A program made the translations under genes and the position numbers. DNA of 64,000 bases, taken from the NCBI GenBank assembly GCA_030522415.1, contig CM060131.1:1250501-1314500 (forward strand), in the 5' to 3' direction. The stretch's first letter is position 1, and each line of letters opens with the position of its first letter. Positions 22,010-33,154 of the stretch are shown one piece after another. The notes beneath the pieces are model-generated. The model was not told the DNA's origin. It saw only the letters and a program-made list of their open reading frames with translations, and did no database searches. The stretch is from Channallabes apus. Its lineage: Eukaryota; Chordata; Actinopteri; Siluriformes; Clariidae.

Positions 22010-22345
22010 CTGGGCCGATAAGCGATATAATATCGAATCGCGATTTATTTGATTTTAAAAACGATGAAAAGCTCTAGACATTTTTTGCTCAATATGGATT
22101 AATCTAAGAGCCAATCACACAGCAGAACAATACGACAACAACCAATCAGCGTGCAGCTTGCGCGTGCCGTGCAGGTCAAAGTTAATTTCCTACTGTATTT
22201 GCGAAGCAAACTTGACACCAGGACAACAAAAACAAAAATTTGTGGAAGCAGCGACGAAAGTGAATCTAACCTCGAGTTATTATCCAAAGATGTTGAAATT
22301 GTCGACGAAAAAGGTAGCACGAACTCCGTTATTATATCACCCTAA
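22010..22345 (+). mobile_element. hAT fragment with start of a ZBED-like frame
   Basis: It opens TAGGGCTGGGCCGATAAGCG, a hAT-type end. Farther in, a frame reads SSDESESNLELLSKD and EKGSTNSVI, resembling the acidic lead-in to a BED finger of hAT transposases. The finger itself and the right end were not found, so it is truncated. Confidence 0.55.
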
Positions 22346-22559
22346 CGGTCAAAGCTTGTGTTCTCCGAAGCTTCCGTATCCAAACTGAAAACTTTTTACT
22401 ATACAATAGTCATGCAAATTCACATAACAGTGGAGTGACATCACAGACCAACCAAAATGAATGCTCAACTAACAGTGGCTGTAATGTGACAAAATGTGGA
22501 AAAGTTCAAGGGGGACGAATACTTTTGCAAGCCACTGTATTTTGCCATCCCTAACATAT

Positions 22560-22920
22560 ATATATACTCAATTAAAAGTTTGGATACACCTTTTCATTCC
22601 ATCAGCTTTCCAGATATTTTTTCTACTTTGTAAAACAATGCTGATGACGTCCCACATATGCAATAACCTTTGAGCAAAGGGTAATGTGTCTGCTACGTAT
22701 GCTCTGTAAAGCAATCATAAAGCCTATAATCTGATCTGCACTGTTAAATGATGATTTTTGAGGCTAGTAACTCTAAATGAACTTCTCCTCTGCAGCGTAA
22801 GTAAATTTTGTAAAGGAGACAAATCCAGGTAGAAAAGATCTTTCCTGATATGGTCTTCATGAGAGTCAGAAATATTCAAGAACAGCTGACCTTTGTGCCT
22901 TAAAATCACAACTGACTATT
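22560..22920 (-). pseudogene. Tc1-like fragment, end plus transposase N-terminal relic
   Basis: 'caattaaaagtttgga' resembles a Tc1 terminal repeat. The minus-strand frame reads LLTLQRRSSFRVTSLKN and HHLTVQIRL, the relic of a fish Tc1 DNA-binding domain. The catalytic region is absent. Confidence 0.55.
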
Positions 22921-24794
22921 TTTTTTATTGTTGTTGTAGTTAGTTAATTAATTAATTAATTACCTAATTCCATATTCAGCGGTGTATCGTCCGAACAGCA
23001 CGGCGATCAGTGGTGTCCAGTCCCCCCGCCATGGCGCGCAGAGCTTAAACAGGACCAGCAAGTGTTCTGTCTGGCCGCCTCTACGCCGTGAAAGGCAATC
23101 AGATAGGTTGGCGGTGTTCATGGCGGCACACAGGTGCTAGATGCAGAGCCCGAGCAGCTGACAGGGCGTCACCTTGTCCTAGCGCGTTTGCAAAGTGAGC
23201 TGGTGGCACTGCTAAAAGGGGCTGAGACAGAGAGAAGGGCAGCGAAGAGTGCGCAGCGAACTTAAACTGGTGCACCAATGGCGGTGTGCATAACAAGCTT
23301 AAACTGGTACGTCATCAGCATAGCTTGCTTAAGCTGGTGCACGATCAGCTCACCTTTATGTCATCCACCGGATGTGGGGTATTTTCCTGCTTACATGCAA
23401 CTCTCGTGTGCAGAAGTCTTTTTCGGTGGCTTTAGAGGGGCAGAGTGGTTTGTCTTGGCTTTCGCTCATGCATGCTTTAAGGGCGCCATGTGGTTCGCAC
23501 ATCCACTTGTAAGTCCGCAAAAGGCGGCTCATATGTTCCTCTTGTGAAACACAGCTTGCACACGTAATGCCTATCCTGGGCAAGTTTCTTGTTGCTCAGT
23601 TTTCTAAATAAGGTATTCAATGGAAAAACATGGTAACCACGACAGAAGTCTTCACCATTTGACGTGATTGCAGTTGACAACATAATGTTTAACAATGTTG
23701 GCCAGCACATAAGGAAATTGTACTTGGCAAAATTCTCTTTTGCCTTTCGGAGAGGTGACCTTTTCACAGGAGCATCCACGCCTTATGTCGCATTGATGTG
23801 CATAGAATTGATCATTTGACACGGCAGTGGTGACAAGACCTGCTGGCAAGCAAACACAAGCCCTCCAGTCAGCACTCCTTCCATCCAACACAACACCTAT
23901 TCCCCTTCCAGACAAAAAGTATGCTGACCTGCATCAACCATATATTTTTAAACCTGCTGCAAACACTGATGATTTGCAGGACTTTGGTGTCTCTTTGATT
24001 GAGGACAGTTTAAGGGTTTGATTTCTCAAATTATAAATTTTCTAACTTTGTATTTTTAAATCTAGAATAGATTAATAATATTATTCATATTTTTGCTTTC
24101 ATATGAATTCAACAGTAGTTACAGTTAAATAATGATTTTTGTAAACTTTAGTTCAGTTTTTTGTCTGATTCTTTGGTTTAATCTCTCAGCATTCAGCGAA
24201 ATTACAACCTCAGGGGATACAGATGTTTGTTCGGAGGAAATTATATTAAAATGATGGCGCTTTGTTCTCAAGAACACGTTAACACAAGCCAGCAATTTAG
24301 CTGCACTTGAGTTGCAATCACGTGATTTTAACAACCCACCCCCTGACGCTATCAAACTGCACTACAGAGAAGAAGATGGCAGTTTAATGGACTATTCGTG
24401 GTAAGTGGTGTTTTATTTTATAAAATTTGTTTGGGGTAGTTTACAGTTTAAATCCCAGTTTAGTTTGTCATTGGCCGTTTTGAAAATCACTGGCAGCACC
24501 AACAGCGGTCAGATGTGACTTTAGATAACTTAATGATCTGTTTACCAAGTCTGGAGTTAATATTACAGTCACTTTACATGTCACATTACATGTCACTCAA
24601 CTTTTCCTCAAAAAGATTCCATAAACGTCGAAAAGACTATTAATGTTCCTATTACAAAAGCTGCACTTAACCGATGAATGTTTGTGCTCTCTGAAAATGC
24701 CTTCAGAATCTGACCGCGTGTTGTCTAGATAAATTCAGCCTTTATTTATTCTTTGGGTAAAAGTTAATCTGCAAGTTATTTCTGTGAATATATA
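22921..24794. other. No recognisable gene
   Basis: GC-richer DNA at 22980-23560 gives several overlapping short frames on both strands. One minus-strand frame (23477-23779) contains HYVCKLCFTRGTYEPPF, with a single C-x-x-C, but I could not place it in a family. The rest is AT-rich. Confidence 0.4.
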
Positions 24795-25199
24795 CCATGT
24801 TCCAAATTATTACGCAAATTATATATTTCCCTGATTTTCATAATTAGTCAATGCAAATGACATCAACCATTAGTGTATATTTCGAATTTTATTGAACTGA
24901 CCTCCTAATGATGATAATATTTATTTCAAAAATAAAAAACTGAAAATGCACTGTTCCAAATTATTATGCACAACAGAGTTAAAACATTTTATAGGTTGTA
25001 AAGAACTGAAAATGGGCTTCAATTGAATTTGCAGCATTATGAGGTCATATTTACAGAAAACAAAAGCTATTTCAATCAAAAACATCCTAACAGGGCATGT
25101 TACATCTTAAGATAGGACCCCTTCTTTGATATCACATTCACAATTCTTGTATCCATTGAACTTGTGAGTTTTTGGACAGTTTCTGCTTGAATTTATTTG

Positions 25200-26178
25200 C
25201 AGGATGTCAGAATAGCCTCCCAGAGCTGCTGTTTTAATGCGAACTGCCTCCCACCCTCATAGATCTTTTGCTTGAGGATGCTCCAAAGGTTTTCCATGGG
25301 TTTGAGGTGGTGGTTCTGGGGAGGATGGTGGAGTTTCTCATCTTTTATTCCCATAGCAGCCAATGACACAGAGGGCCAGGGGTAGCTCAGTGGTTAAGGC
25401 ATTGGACTATGGTTCGGAAGACCCCAGGTTCAAACCCCACAACCACCAAGTTGCCACTGTTGGGCCCTTGAGCAAGGCCCTTAACCCTCAACTGCTCAGA
25501 TGTATAATGAGATGAAAATGTAAGTCGCTCTGGATAAGAGCGTCTGCCAAACGCCTAAATGTAAATGTATTCTTTGCAGCATGAGATGGTGCATTGTCGT
25601 GCATGAAGATGATTTTGTTACGGAAGGCACGGTTCTCCTTTTTGTACCATGGAAGAAAGTGGTCAGTCAATATACTTTGCAGAGGTCCTTTTCCCACCTT
25701 CAGGGACCCTAAAGCGGCCTACCAGCTCTCTCCCCATGGTTCCGGCCCAAAACTTGACTCCGGCACCTCCTTGTTGACGTCGCAGCCTTGTAGGGACATG
25801 GTGGCCATCCACCAACGATCCACTACTCCATCCATCTGGACCATCCAGGGTTGCATGACATTCATCAGTAAACAATGCTGTTTAAAAACTTGTCTTTATG
25901 TATGCCTGGGCCCACTGCAACCGTTTCTGCTTGTGAGCATTGATTAGGGGCCGAATAGTAGGTTTATGCACAACTGCAAGCCTTTAAAGGATCCTACACC
26001 TTGAGGTTTGCGGGACTCCAGAGGCACCAGCAGCTTCAAATACCTGTTTGCTGCTTTGTAATGGCATTTCAGCAGCTGCTCTCTTAATCCGATGAATTAG
26101 TCTTGCAGAAACATTCTTCATTCTGCCTTTATCTGCACGAACCTGTCTGTGCGCTGAATCAGTCACAAATGTCTTCAC
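25200..26178 (-). pseudogene. Tc1-like transposase, broken
   Basis: Reading from 26178 downwards there are DNA-binding domain remnants, then FTDECHATLDGPDGWSSG with the first catalytic D and FMHDNAPSHAAKN with the second D. After the SINE come SLAAMGIKDEKL and MENLWSILKQKIYEGGRQF, with the region of the last acidic residue (normally SPDLNPIE) degraded to HHLKPME. Multiple frameshifts are evident. This family is distinct from the DD34E copies at 35435 and 59660. Confidence 0.8.
25371..25568 (+). mobile_element. tRNA-derived SINE
   Basis: The head has a Pol III A box (GGTAGCTCAGTGG, 25381-25393) and B box (GGTTCAAACCC, 25427-25437) at normal tRNA spacing. It is followed by 'gccactgttgggcccttgag' and the conserved 'gtcgctctggataagagcg' segment, and ends in a short 'taaatgtaaatg' tail. 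It is inserted in the Tc1 transposase, exactly between residues corresponding to AAKN and the following SLAAMG block. A second copy begins at 63923. Confidence 0.92.
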
Positions 26179-26505
26179 AGTACGATGATCATGCTTAAGA
26201 TTTCATGAGATATCTAATGTTTTTATATCTTGTCCAAGGCATTGCAATATTTGACTTTTTGGCAGCAGAGAGATCCTTTTTCTTTCCCATATTGCTTGAA
26301 ACCTGTGGCCTGCTTAATAATGTGGAACAACCTTCTTCAGTACTTTTCCTTTAATTGGGCTTATCTGGCAAACTAATTATCACAGGTGTCTGAGATTCAT
26401 TTCAGTGACCCAAAGAGCCCTGAGACACAATACCATCCATGAGTTTAATTTAAAAACTAAACATTTAATGTTTATGACACTTACATCCAATTTGCATAAC
26501 GCGTG

Positions 26506-27218
26506 CAAAGTCACGGCCAAAGTGGGGACAATATAAACCTGGTTATGAGTGTTTAGCTCGCTGGCTCCTGTACCTCTAGCCTCAGTCTGTGTCCTTCATG
26601 CAAAGCTAACGAGCTGGATAAAAACCCTGAAATGTTTATCAGTTAAGGAGGAGGGGGGAGGGGAGAGGTGTGTGTGGAGGGTGGCTTCAGTACTCGGTAA
26701 GTTGTAGTTTGGCTTCAGAGATGAACTAATGCTCATATACGAGTGTTATATCGCTTAACTTATTTGTATGAAAAGCATATTAAGTAAATTCTCGGTTAAT
26801 TTAATGCAGACGATAATACAGACAGACAGTTGTTAACGCTAACAAAGTTAAATGGTTAACATTAGCACAGGGAGTTTATTTACATTTCAGAATTCCCCAA
26901 AACAGTATTTTACACACTCTGTGGTGTAGGTTTACTAATATCTTTTATTTTTATTACAACTAGATGTTCTGTAAAGTTTATCTTTGTCTTCACTAAATTC
27001 TCCTGTTGTCTTTAAGCAGAGCTCCGCTGTGGAGGATGGGGTCAGACGGGTGACGGTTGGCCTTTTGGAGATACAGGAGGAGCCTGAACAAGCTGTTGAG
27101 GGACCGATGTCACAGTGCAACAGATGTAGAATGATGTTTGGTCAGGGCTATATTCTGAAAATAGAATTGCAAAATGTGTGATACTTTGGGGGAAACAAAG
27201 ACTTAAACTGTTCCATCT
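26506..27218. other. No recognised gene; weak frame 26984-27181
   Basis: Around 27015-27180 a plus-strand frame reads SSAVEDGVRRVTVGLLEIQ and then CNRCRMMF with one C-x-x-C. It starts after a plausible acceptor (ctttaagcag), so an exon is conceivable, but nothing else supports it. The stretch ends at the TTAA of the piggyBac element. Confidence 0.3.
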
Positions 27219-27534
27219 TTAACACTAGAAGTCCCAGAGAGCAGCCATTTGGCTTTTCTACCTATAAAATCCACCGGACAGCCGAATGGCTTGAAGGCTT
27301 TTAGTTAATATACTTAATCACCTGTGAACCAATGCTTTTGTTATGTAAACAAGGTGGGGCCATGCTGAGCCACTTCAAGGAAACTTGTGTTTTCACTTGA
27401 ACACACATGGGTGTTTTTCCTTTCTTGCTGAGATTTATTGATAAAAACAGTACAAAATAAAATAAAAAACAAACCAACCATTTGTACACATATTTACAAA
27501 TAATACTAAAAAGTGAGTGAGTACATTTCAGCAA

Positions 27535-28780
27535 TCACTCACAATCCTGGCACTGCCACGGTATCTCTAGTCTGCATTTACCACATGTGTATCTGTAGCA
27601 GTGAACACATTGCACAGTGGCATGATTGTTCTTGCATTTGTGTTTGACCTGACACATGGCTCTTTTTCCAGTGCTAGGTGTGGAGGGTTGTGTAAGAAAG
27701 CAACTGTTCTTTTCTTGCCTTCTTCCCAGCCATATGAGAGTTAGCCAACTCTCTTGCAAGCTCCACCAGGAAGTCCACCCGTCTTTCCTGCATCCCGGTG
27801 CATACTTGATACAGCACATGTGCATTCATTGCTGCCATGTCGATAATGTTATAGAACACGGCAACTGGCCAGTGCCGTGTTCCTGTGCGGACAGTGTACT
27901 CCCGCACCATCTGGTCCATCACATCCACGCCACACTTTGTGGTGTTGTAAAGGGTGACAGTGTTTGGCTTCTTTTTGGTGGTGGTATCAGTCTGAACCAC
28001 GATGTGCATGCTGCTAAGAATATAGACCGTCTTCTTCCGTTTGGCCGCATACGCCGTCAGCGTGGCAGCAGTGGTTGAAAACACTTAAGAGTGTATAAGA
28101 AATATACGTAAGAAATAAGATAAATTATTTTCATAGCACTTTTACACACAATGACACACTTGGAGGTGTTGATTCTAAAAATTGGGAACACATAAACATA
28201 GAACCACAAAAGACCTGCAACATACCTGAGTGGGGAATTCATTGCGATCTGTGTGTCTAGCGGATTGAGGAATTTCCCGGCGAATCTTGTTGACTGTGTC
28301 GAGAATGGTGGTTTTCTATCTAAGAAGTTTTTATGCAAGTGACAGCGATGTGAAGAAATAGTCCGTGGTAACATTTCTGCCCTTTTCTAGGATTGGTTCC
28401 ATCAGCCTCATCACTACATTTTCAGACAGTCTCTCCCCACTGGGACGATTGGAGTCCTTGCCAAAATATGGGAATTGGGACATTGCAAATGTACTTGGAT
28501 TTTAGGTCGTAAGCGACCCAAAACTTGATCCCAAACTTGTCAGGTTTAGTTGCAATATACTGCAGGAAACAGCACCGAGTCTTTGACGGGAAAAGCTGTT
28601 CATCATCGGTGATATGTAGACCAGGGTTATAGGACATGATGCAGTTGGTGACAAATTATCCCCACACACTGGAAATTGCAGCGAACTTATCAGTCTTTGC
28701 TCGATCACTACGGGTGGACCTGTTATCAAAGCGTAGGTGTCGCATGATGTCTTGGAAGCGGTTTTGCGGCATAGTTCCAA
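27535..28780 (-). pseudogene. piggyBac transposase, main part
   Basis: Going down the minus strand: MPQNRFQDIMRHLRFDNRST, TDKFAAISSVWG, then a stop, ITDDEQLFPSKTRC, KPDKFGIKFWVAYDLKSKY, NTTKCGVDVMDQMVREYTV, RTGTRHWPVAVFYNIIDMAA, and a C-terminal cysteine-rich zinc-binding tail (CKNNHATVQCVHCYRYTC, then CGKC and CQDC). This is the order of the DDE_Tnp_1_7 family plus its C-terminal cross-brace finger. DEQLFP and VDVMDQM hold the conserved acidic residues. Stops and frameshifts near 28675, 28400 and 28080 make it inactive. Confidence 0.92.
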
Positions 28781-28881
28781 TGATCTATGAGAACAGAGAA
28801 CAAGATGGCGCCGGTGAGGTCGGCTGCCGTCACGACTGCTCCGACCACCTTTTCTTTGTTTTTGTTCTTTAAGTTAGTTTT

Positions 28882-31816
28882 TAGTGTTTTAAAATCGGCA
28901 AAATCACCACCATTGAGTACATTAGGTATGATAGAGACACTCTTGTTTCTATTAGTGTACAATGTACTCACAATTCGACGTTTTTAACTCCGGATCCGAG
29001 CTGGCCGAGTGAGATCCTGAGGGAGAACAATGGACGCGATGCGAAGCGACGGCCCCGAGGGAAACGAGCTGGCGTTAGGAACAGGCTCAGAGCCCGTGCA
29101 CACCGCACACCTCTGCCTAGCATCCTGCTCGCCAAAGTCCAGTCACTGGAAAACAAACTCGATGACCTCAGGGCCAGGATAAAGTTCCAGAGAGACATTC
29201 GGGACTGCAATCTCCTCTGCTTCCCCGAGACATGGCTGAACCCAGCGGTGCCGGACCACGCCATACAACCAGCCGAGTTCTTCTCGGTTCACCGCATGGA
29301 CAGGACGCGGGACTCGGGGAAGTGAAGGGGAGGCGGTGTGTGCTTAATGGTGAACAACAGCTGGTGCAACAGCGTGAGCGTTGTTCCTCTTACACGCTCC
29401 TGCACACCAAACCTGGAACTACTGTCCATCATGTGTCGTCCTTTTTATCTTCCACGGGAGTTTACATTGGTCATAATCAGTGCCGTTTACATTCCACCAC
29501 AAGCGGACACAGAAATTGCCTTATGCGAGCTGCATAAGGCGCTCACACAGCACCAGACACAACACCGGGACGCTGCGCTCATTGTAGCAGGGGACTTTAA
29601 TAGTGCCAACCTCAAACGCGCAGCGTCGAACTTTCATCAGCACATCACCTGCCCCACCAGGGGTGGAAGAACACTAGATCATTGTTATACAACGGTCAAG
29701 GACGGCTACAAGGCACAATCTCGTCCAGCGTTTGGTAAATCCGACCACGCCGCCATCTTCCTCATGCCAAAATATAAACAAAGGCTGAAACAGGAAGTTC
29801 CGGTTCAGAGGGAGGTCGCGCGCTGGACGGACCAATCGGTGGCCGCGTTACAGGACGCACTTGATGACGCAGACTGGGACATGTTCAGAAACAGCTCCGA
29901 TGATGACGTCAGCATGTTTACGGAAGTGGTTGTGGGATTTATTGCGAAGCTAGTGAACGATACGATGGAGAAAAAGACTATTAGAACGTTTCCCAACCAG
30001 AAGCCGTGGGTGGATAAAACCATCCGCGACGCTCTGACATCTCGCACCGCCGCCTACAACACGGGACTTGCGTCGGGGGACATGGAACCATAAAAGGCTG
30101 TGGCATATAACGTGCAGAAAGCGGTGAAAGAGGCGAAGCAGTGCTACGGGAGAAAACTAGAGTCACAGCTTCAACAGAGTGACTCTAGGAGCCTGTGGCA
30201 GGGACTAAGGACAATGACGGACTATAAAGCACCAACATCCGGTATGACGAACACGGACGCGACTCTGGCAGACGAGCTGAACACATTCTATGCTCGCTTC
30301 GAGACTGCAGCTAAAGACGCTAGCGATGCTAATGCTAGCGATGCTAATGCTAACGGCGCTAATGCTAACGGCGCTAATGCTAGCGGTGCTAACGGCTGCA
30401 GACAGGAAGACACAGCCAGCACCGGGAACGTGCTCATCATCTCCGAGCACGACGTGAAGAGAGCCTTCAAGAGAGTGAACACCAGGAAAGCAGCAGGACC
30501 AGACGGCATCTCAGGCCGTATCCTCAGAGCCTGCGCAGACCAGCTAGCACCTGTGTTCACTGAGATATTCAACATCTCTTTATCTCAGTCGGTGATCCCC
30601 ACGTGCTTCAAAGAGTCCATCATTGTTCCTGTCCCGAAGAAACCTCATCCTACTTCTCTCAATGACTATCGCCCTGTAGCCCTCACCTCAGTAGTGATGA
30701 AGTGCTTTGAACGCCTGGTCAGAGACTTCATCATTTCTTCACTACCCGACACACTGGACCCACTAAAGTTTGCATACCGTCAGAACCGCTCCACAGCTCA
30801 CTCACCTGGACACTAGGAAAGGGAATTATGTTAAAATGCTCTTCATCGACTACAGCTCTGCATTTAATACCATAATTCCTTCCACACTCACCACCAAGCT
30901 GGAGCACCTTGGACTCAGCTCATCTATATGTCAGTGGATCTCCAATTTTCTGACTGGCAGACCACAGGCAGTAAGGATGGGCGGACATGTCTCAGCTACA
31001 CTCACTCTCAGCACTGGAGCCCCCCAGGGTTGTGTTCTGAGCCCCCTGCTGTACTCTTTGTACACCCACGACTGCGTGGCCACTACCAACTCCACCTCCA
31101 TCATCAAGTTTGCTGACGACATCGTCGTGGTCGGACTGATCAGCAACAATGATGAGTCAGACTACCTAGAGGAGATTAGAAATCTGGAGAACTGGTGCCA
31201 GAGGAACAATCTCCTCCTCAACGTCAGTAAGACAAAGGAGCTGATAGTGGACTTTTGTACAAAGCAGGAGAGGAACTACCAGATCACCGTCATCAACAGG
31301 AGCCCAGTGGAGAGAGTGGACAGCTTCAGATACCTCGGTGTTCACATCACTCAGGACCTGTCATGGTCCTGTCACATCAACACTGTGGTGAAAAAAGCCC
31401 GGCAGCGTCTGTACCACCTCAGACGCTTGAGAGACTTTAGACTGCCCTCCAAGGTGCTCAGGAACTTCTACTTCTGCACCATAGAGAGCATCCTGACGGG
31501 AAACATCACGACCTGGTTCGGGAACAGCACCATGCAGGACAGACGAGCTCTACAGAGGGTGGTGCGATCAGCCGAGCGCATCATCCGCACTGAGCTCCCT
31601 GACCTGCACTCGATCTACAGCAAGCGGTGCTGGACTAAGACCAGGAAGATCGTGAAGGACCTCAGTCACCCCAGTAATGGACTGTTCTCTTTGTTGCGGT
31701 CTGGGAAGCGATTCCGCTCCCTAAAGGCCAACACAGAGAGGCTGAGGAGGAGCTTCTTCCCGCAGGCGATAAGGTCTCTCAATCACAATCGCAATCACAC
31801 CTCCACACAGGACTAA
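28882..31816 (+). pseudogene. LINE ORF2: endonuclease and reverse transcriptase, three disabling changes
   Basis: The first frame opens near 28882 without an obvious ATG and gives ILLAKVQSLENKLDDLRARI, LLCFPETWLN, VIISAVYIPPQADTE, LIVAGDFNSANLK and GKSDHAAIFL, the endonuclease blocks. RT follows: [74 protein letters not shown] and the catalytic [10 protein letters not shown]. Damage: an in-frame TGA at about 29321, a TAA at about 30091 (TAC in the 20430 fragment) and a small frameshifting deletion near 30795. The C-terminal RT part from 30770 to 31816 is open. The element is recent but dead. Confidence 0.92.
30307..30395 (+). repeat. 15-bp coding tandem repeat in LINE linker
   Basis: Units like GCTAGCGATGCTAAT are repeated about five times with changes (GATGCTAATGCTAACGGC and so on). 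They encode Ala-Ser/Asn-Asp/Gly-Ala-Asn repeats between the endonuclease and RT domains. The related fragment at 20430-21052 has one unit. Confidence 0.85.
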
Positions 31817-31965
31817 TAACATCTTTTTAAGCTCTCAACATTGACTGGACAATCATGGACACATTCATACACACTTGCACTAAATATTTATACATCTGGA
31901 CAATTGCACATGTCACTTTCACTAGTCACCTTTCATGCATATTTGCACAACCATGGTCACTTTAA

Positions 31966-31969
<4 letters not shown>

Positions 31970-32031
<62 letters not shown>
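31970..32031. repeat. (AT)n microsatellite in LINE 3' UTR
   Basis: About 31 AT units. Confidence 0.95.
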
Positions 32032-32035
<4 letters not shown>

Positions 32036-32259
32036 CCCCTATATTTCTATATTTTGCAATATTTTATTATGCCCTTATTGTACAGTTAATTTTACTAGTT
32101 AAATTTATTTCTTTAGTATTTCCTTTTATTGATATTTATTTTATGTACAAGCTTTTATTTTCTTTTTAAGGTCACTGGCGGTCGTGTAAGCATTTCACTG
32201 CATATTATACTGTGTATGACTGTGTATGTGACAAATAAAATTTGAATTTGATTTGATCT

Positions 32260-32312
32260 GTGGGTTTCCCAGGTTTGCTGACCAGCAGTCACGTAGTGAT
32301 GGAACCTTACAA
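32260..32312 (-). pseudogene. piggyBac transposase, segment upstream of the LINE insertion
   Basis: The minus strand reads VPSLRDCWSANLGNPQI, which leads straight into the IGTMPQNRF block at 28780 once the LINE and one copy of TGATCT are left out, with no frame change. The more N-terminal part is not recognisable up to the element end at 32820. Confidence 0.8.
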
Positions 32313-33154
32313 CTAGAGTTAGGGTTACTAGCTAACCCTAACCCTGCACACACACAAAAAGTGGAAACTGTAAAAAAAAAAAAAAAAAGTAGAGTAGATA
32401 TTTCTGTCACTCCCCTCTGCTTTTTTACTTTTTTCCACTTACTTGTTTGAAATGAAATAGGAAATAATATTAAATGAAATATCTTCCTAAATAAAAAGAT
32501 AGGGTTAGGGTTACTCGCTATCTGCATTTTATTTCCTTGTAGAGGAGGTTCATACACCACAGAATTCTTGAGGGCACTGAAGTAGTAGAGTATGTGTAGT
32601 GAGATTTTATCCACCTCAGCAGAAAAGGAAGTTCTCTGCTTTTAGCAGCCCTCCCTCCCCCACACAAACAAACAGGCCACCAACCATTCACCCCCCCACT
32701 CCCCTGCAGATTACTCAGGTAATTACCTAATTTACACATGAATTGATGCTAAAAGATTAGCCAAGTTAGCTTCCTCTTGACTAAAGGAGGGTTAGAAAAG
32801 TCTGGGACTACTATTGTTAATAGTTTTTAAAATTGATATTTTAATACAACCCCTGGCAAAAAGTATGGAATCACCCTCTCAGAAGATGTTCATTCAAATG
32901 TTTAATTGTGTAGAAAAAAAAACAAGCACATAGATGCCACAAAACTATTTTCACTCAACAATCCAAACTTCTGGCTGTATAAAACACTTAAAAAAACAAA
33001 ACAAAGAAAGATAACTATAGTCAATGACAAAAAATTTGAATCAAACAAATCTGAGGATGTGGATATGGAATCACCAAATAAAAACACTACTTGTACTTTG
33101 TTGCAGCACCTCTGGCTTTTATAACAGCTTGAATTCTCTGAGGCCTGGATTTAA

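Larger units (their letters stand above)
21220..22538 (-). mobile_element. Tc1-like element, TIR CAGTGGCTTG, 5' region replaced by hAT DNA
   Basis: The element starts TA|CAGTGGCTTGAAAA and ends TTTTGCAAGCCACTG|TA. The transposase frame (21367-21957) lacks its DNA-binding domain, because at about 22010 the coding sequence is interrupted by TAGGGCTGGGCCGATA, the end of a hAT element. Confidence 0.88.
24795..26505 (-). mobile_element. Tc1-like element interrupted by a SINE
   Basis: The minus strand carries a decayed transposase (SARLIHRIKRAAAEMPL; MFTDECHATLDGPDGWSSG; FMHDNAPSHAAKN; ENLWSILKQKIYEGG). The ends 'ccaaattattacgcaaatta' and 'ccaatttgcataacg' are weakly inverted. A tRNA-type SINE at 25371-25568 splits the catalytic region. 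Confidence 0.8.
28787..32253 (+). mobile_element. Nearly full-length non-LTR retrotransposon (Jockey superfamily)
   Basis: It is bounded by TGATCT at 28781-28786 and 32254-32259, a 6-bp target duplication. It has a 5' leader ('aagatggcgccggtgagg'), an ORF with endonuclease and reverse transcriptase, a 3' UTR with a long AT run (31970-32031) and a tail ending 'gacaaataaaatttgaattt'. It lies inside and antisense to the piggyBac transposase. The CR1/Rex1/L2-type clade is suggested by the 3' tail and RT motifs but is not certain. Confidence 0.92.
27219..32820 (-). mobile_element. piggyBac element interrupted by a LINE
   Basis: TTAA at 27219-27222 is followed by CACTAGAAGTCCCAGAGA. The far side ends TCTGGGACTACTATTG followed by TTAA (32817-32820), an imperfect inverted match. 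TTAA is the target duplication of piggyBac. The minus strand encodes a piggyBac transposase relic at 27535-28780, and its upstream part continues beyond the LINE at 32260-32312. Without the 3.47-kb LINE and its 6-bp duplication the element is about 2.1 kb. Confidence 0.88.

Noticed and set aside
23356..23915. Several overlapping frames of 75-100 codons on the minus strand
   Set aside because: Different frames compete, none has a recognisable family, and a single C-x-x-C is not enough to call a gene.
26984..27181. 65-codon plus-strand frame with C-x-x-C after a possible acceptor
   Set aside because: No partner exon and no family match. Listed only as a weak possibility in the spacer entry.
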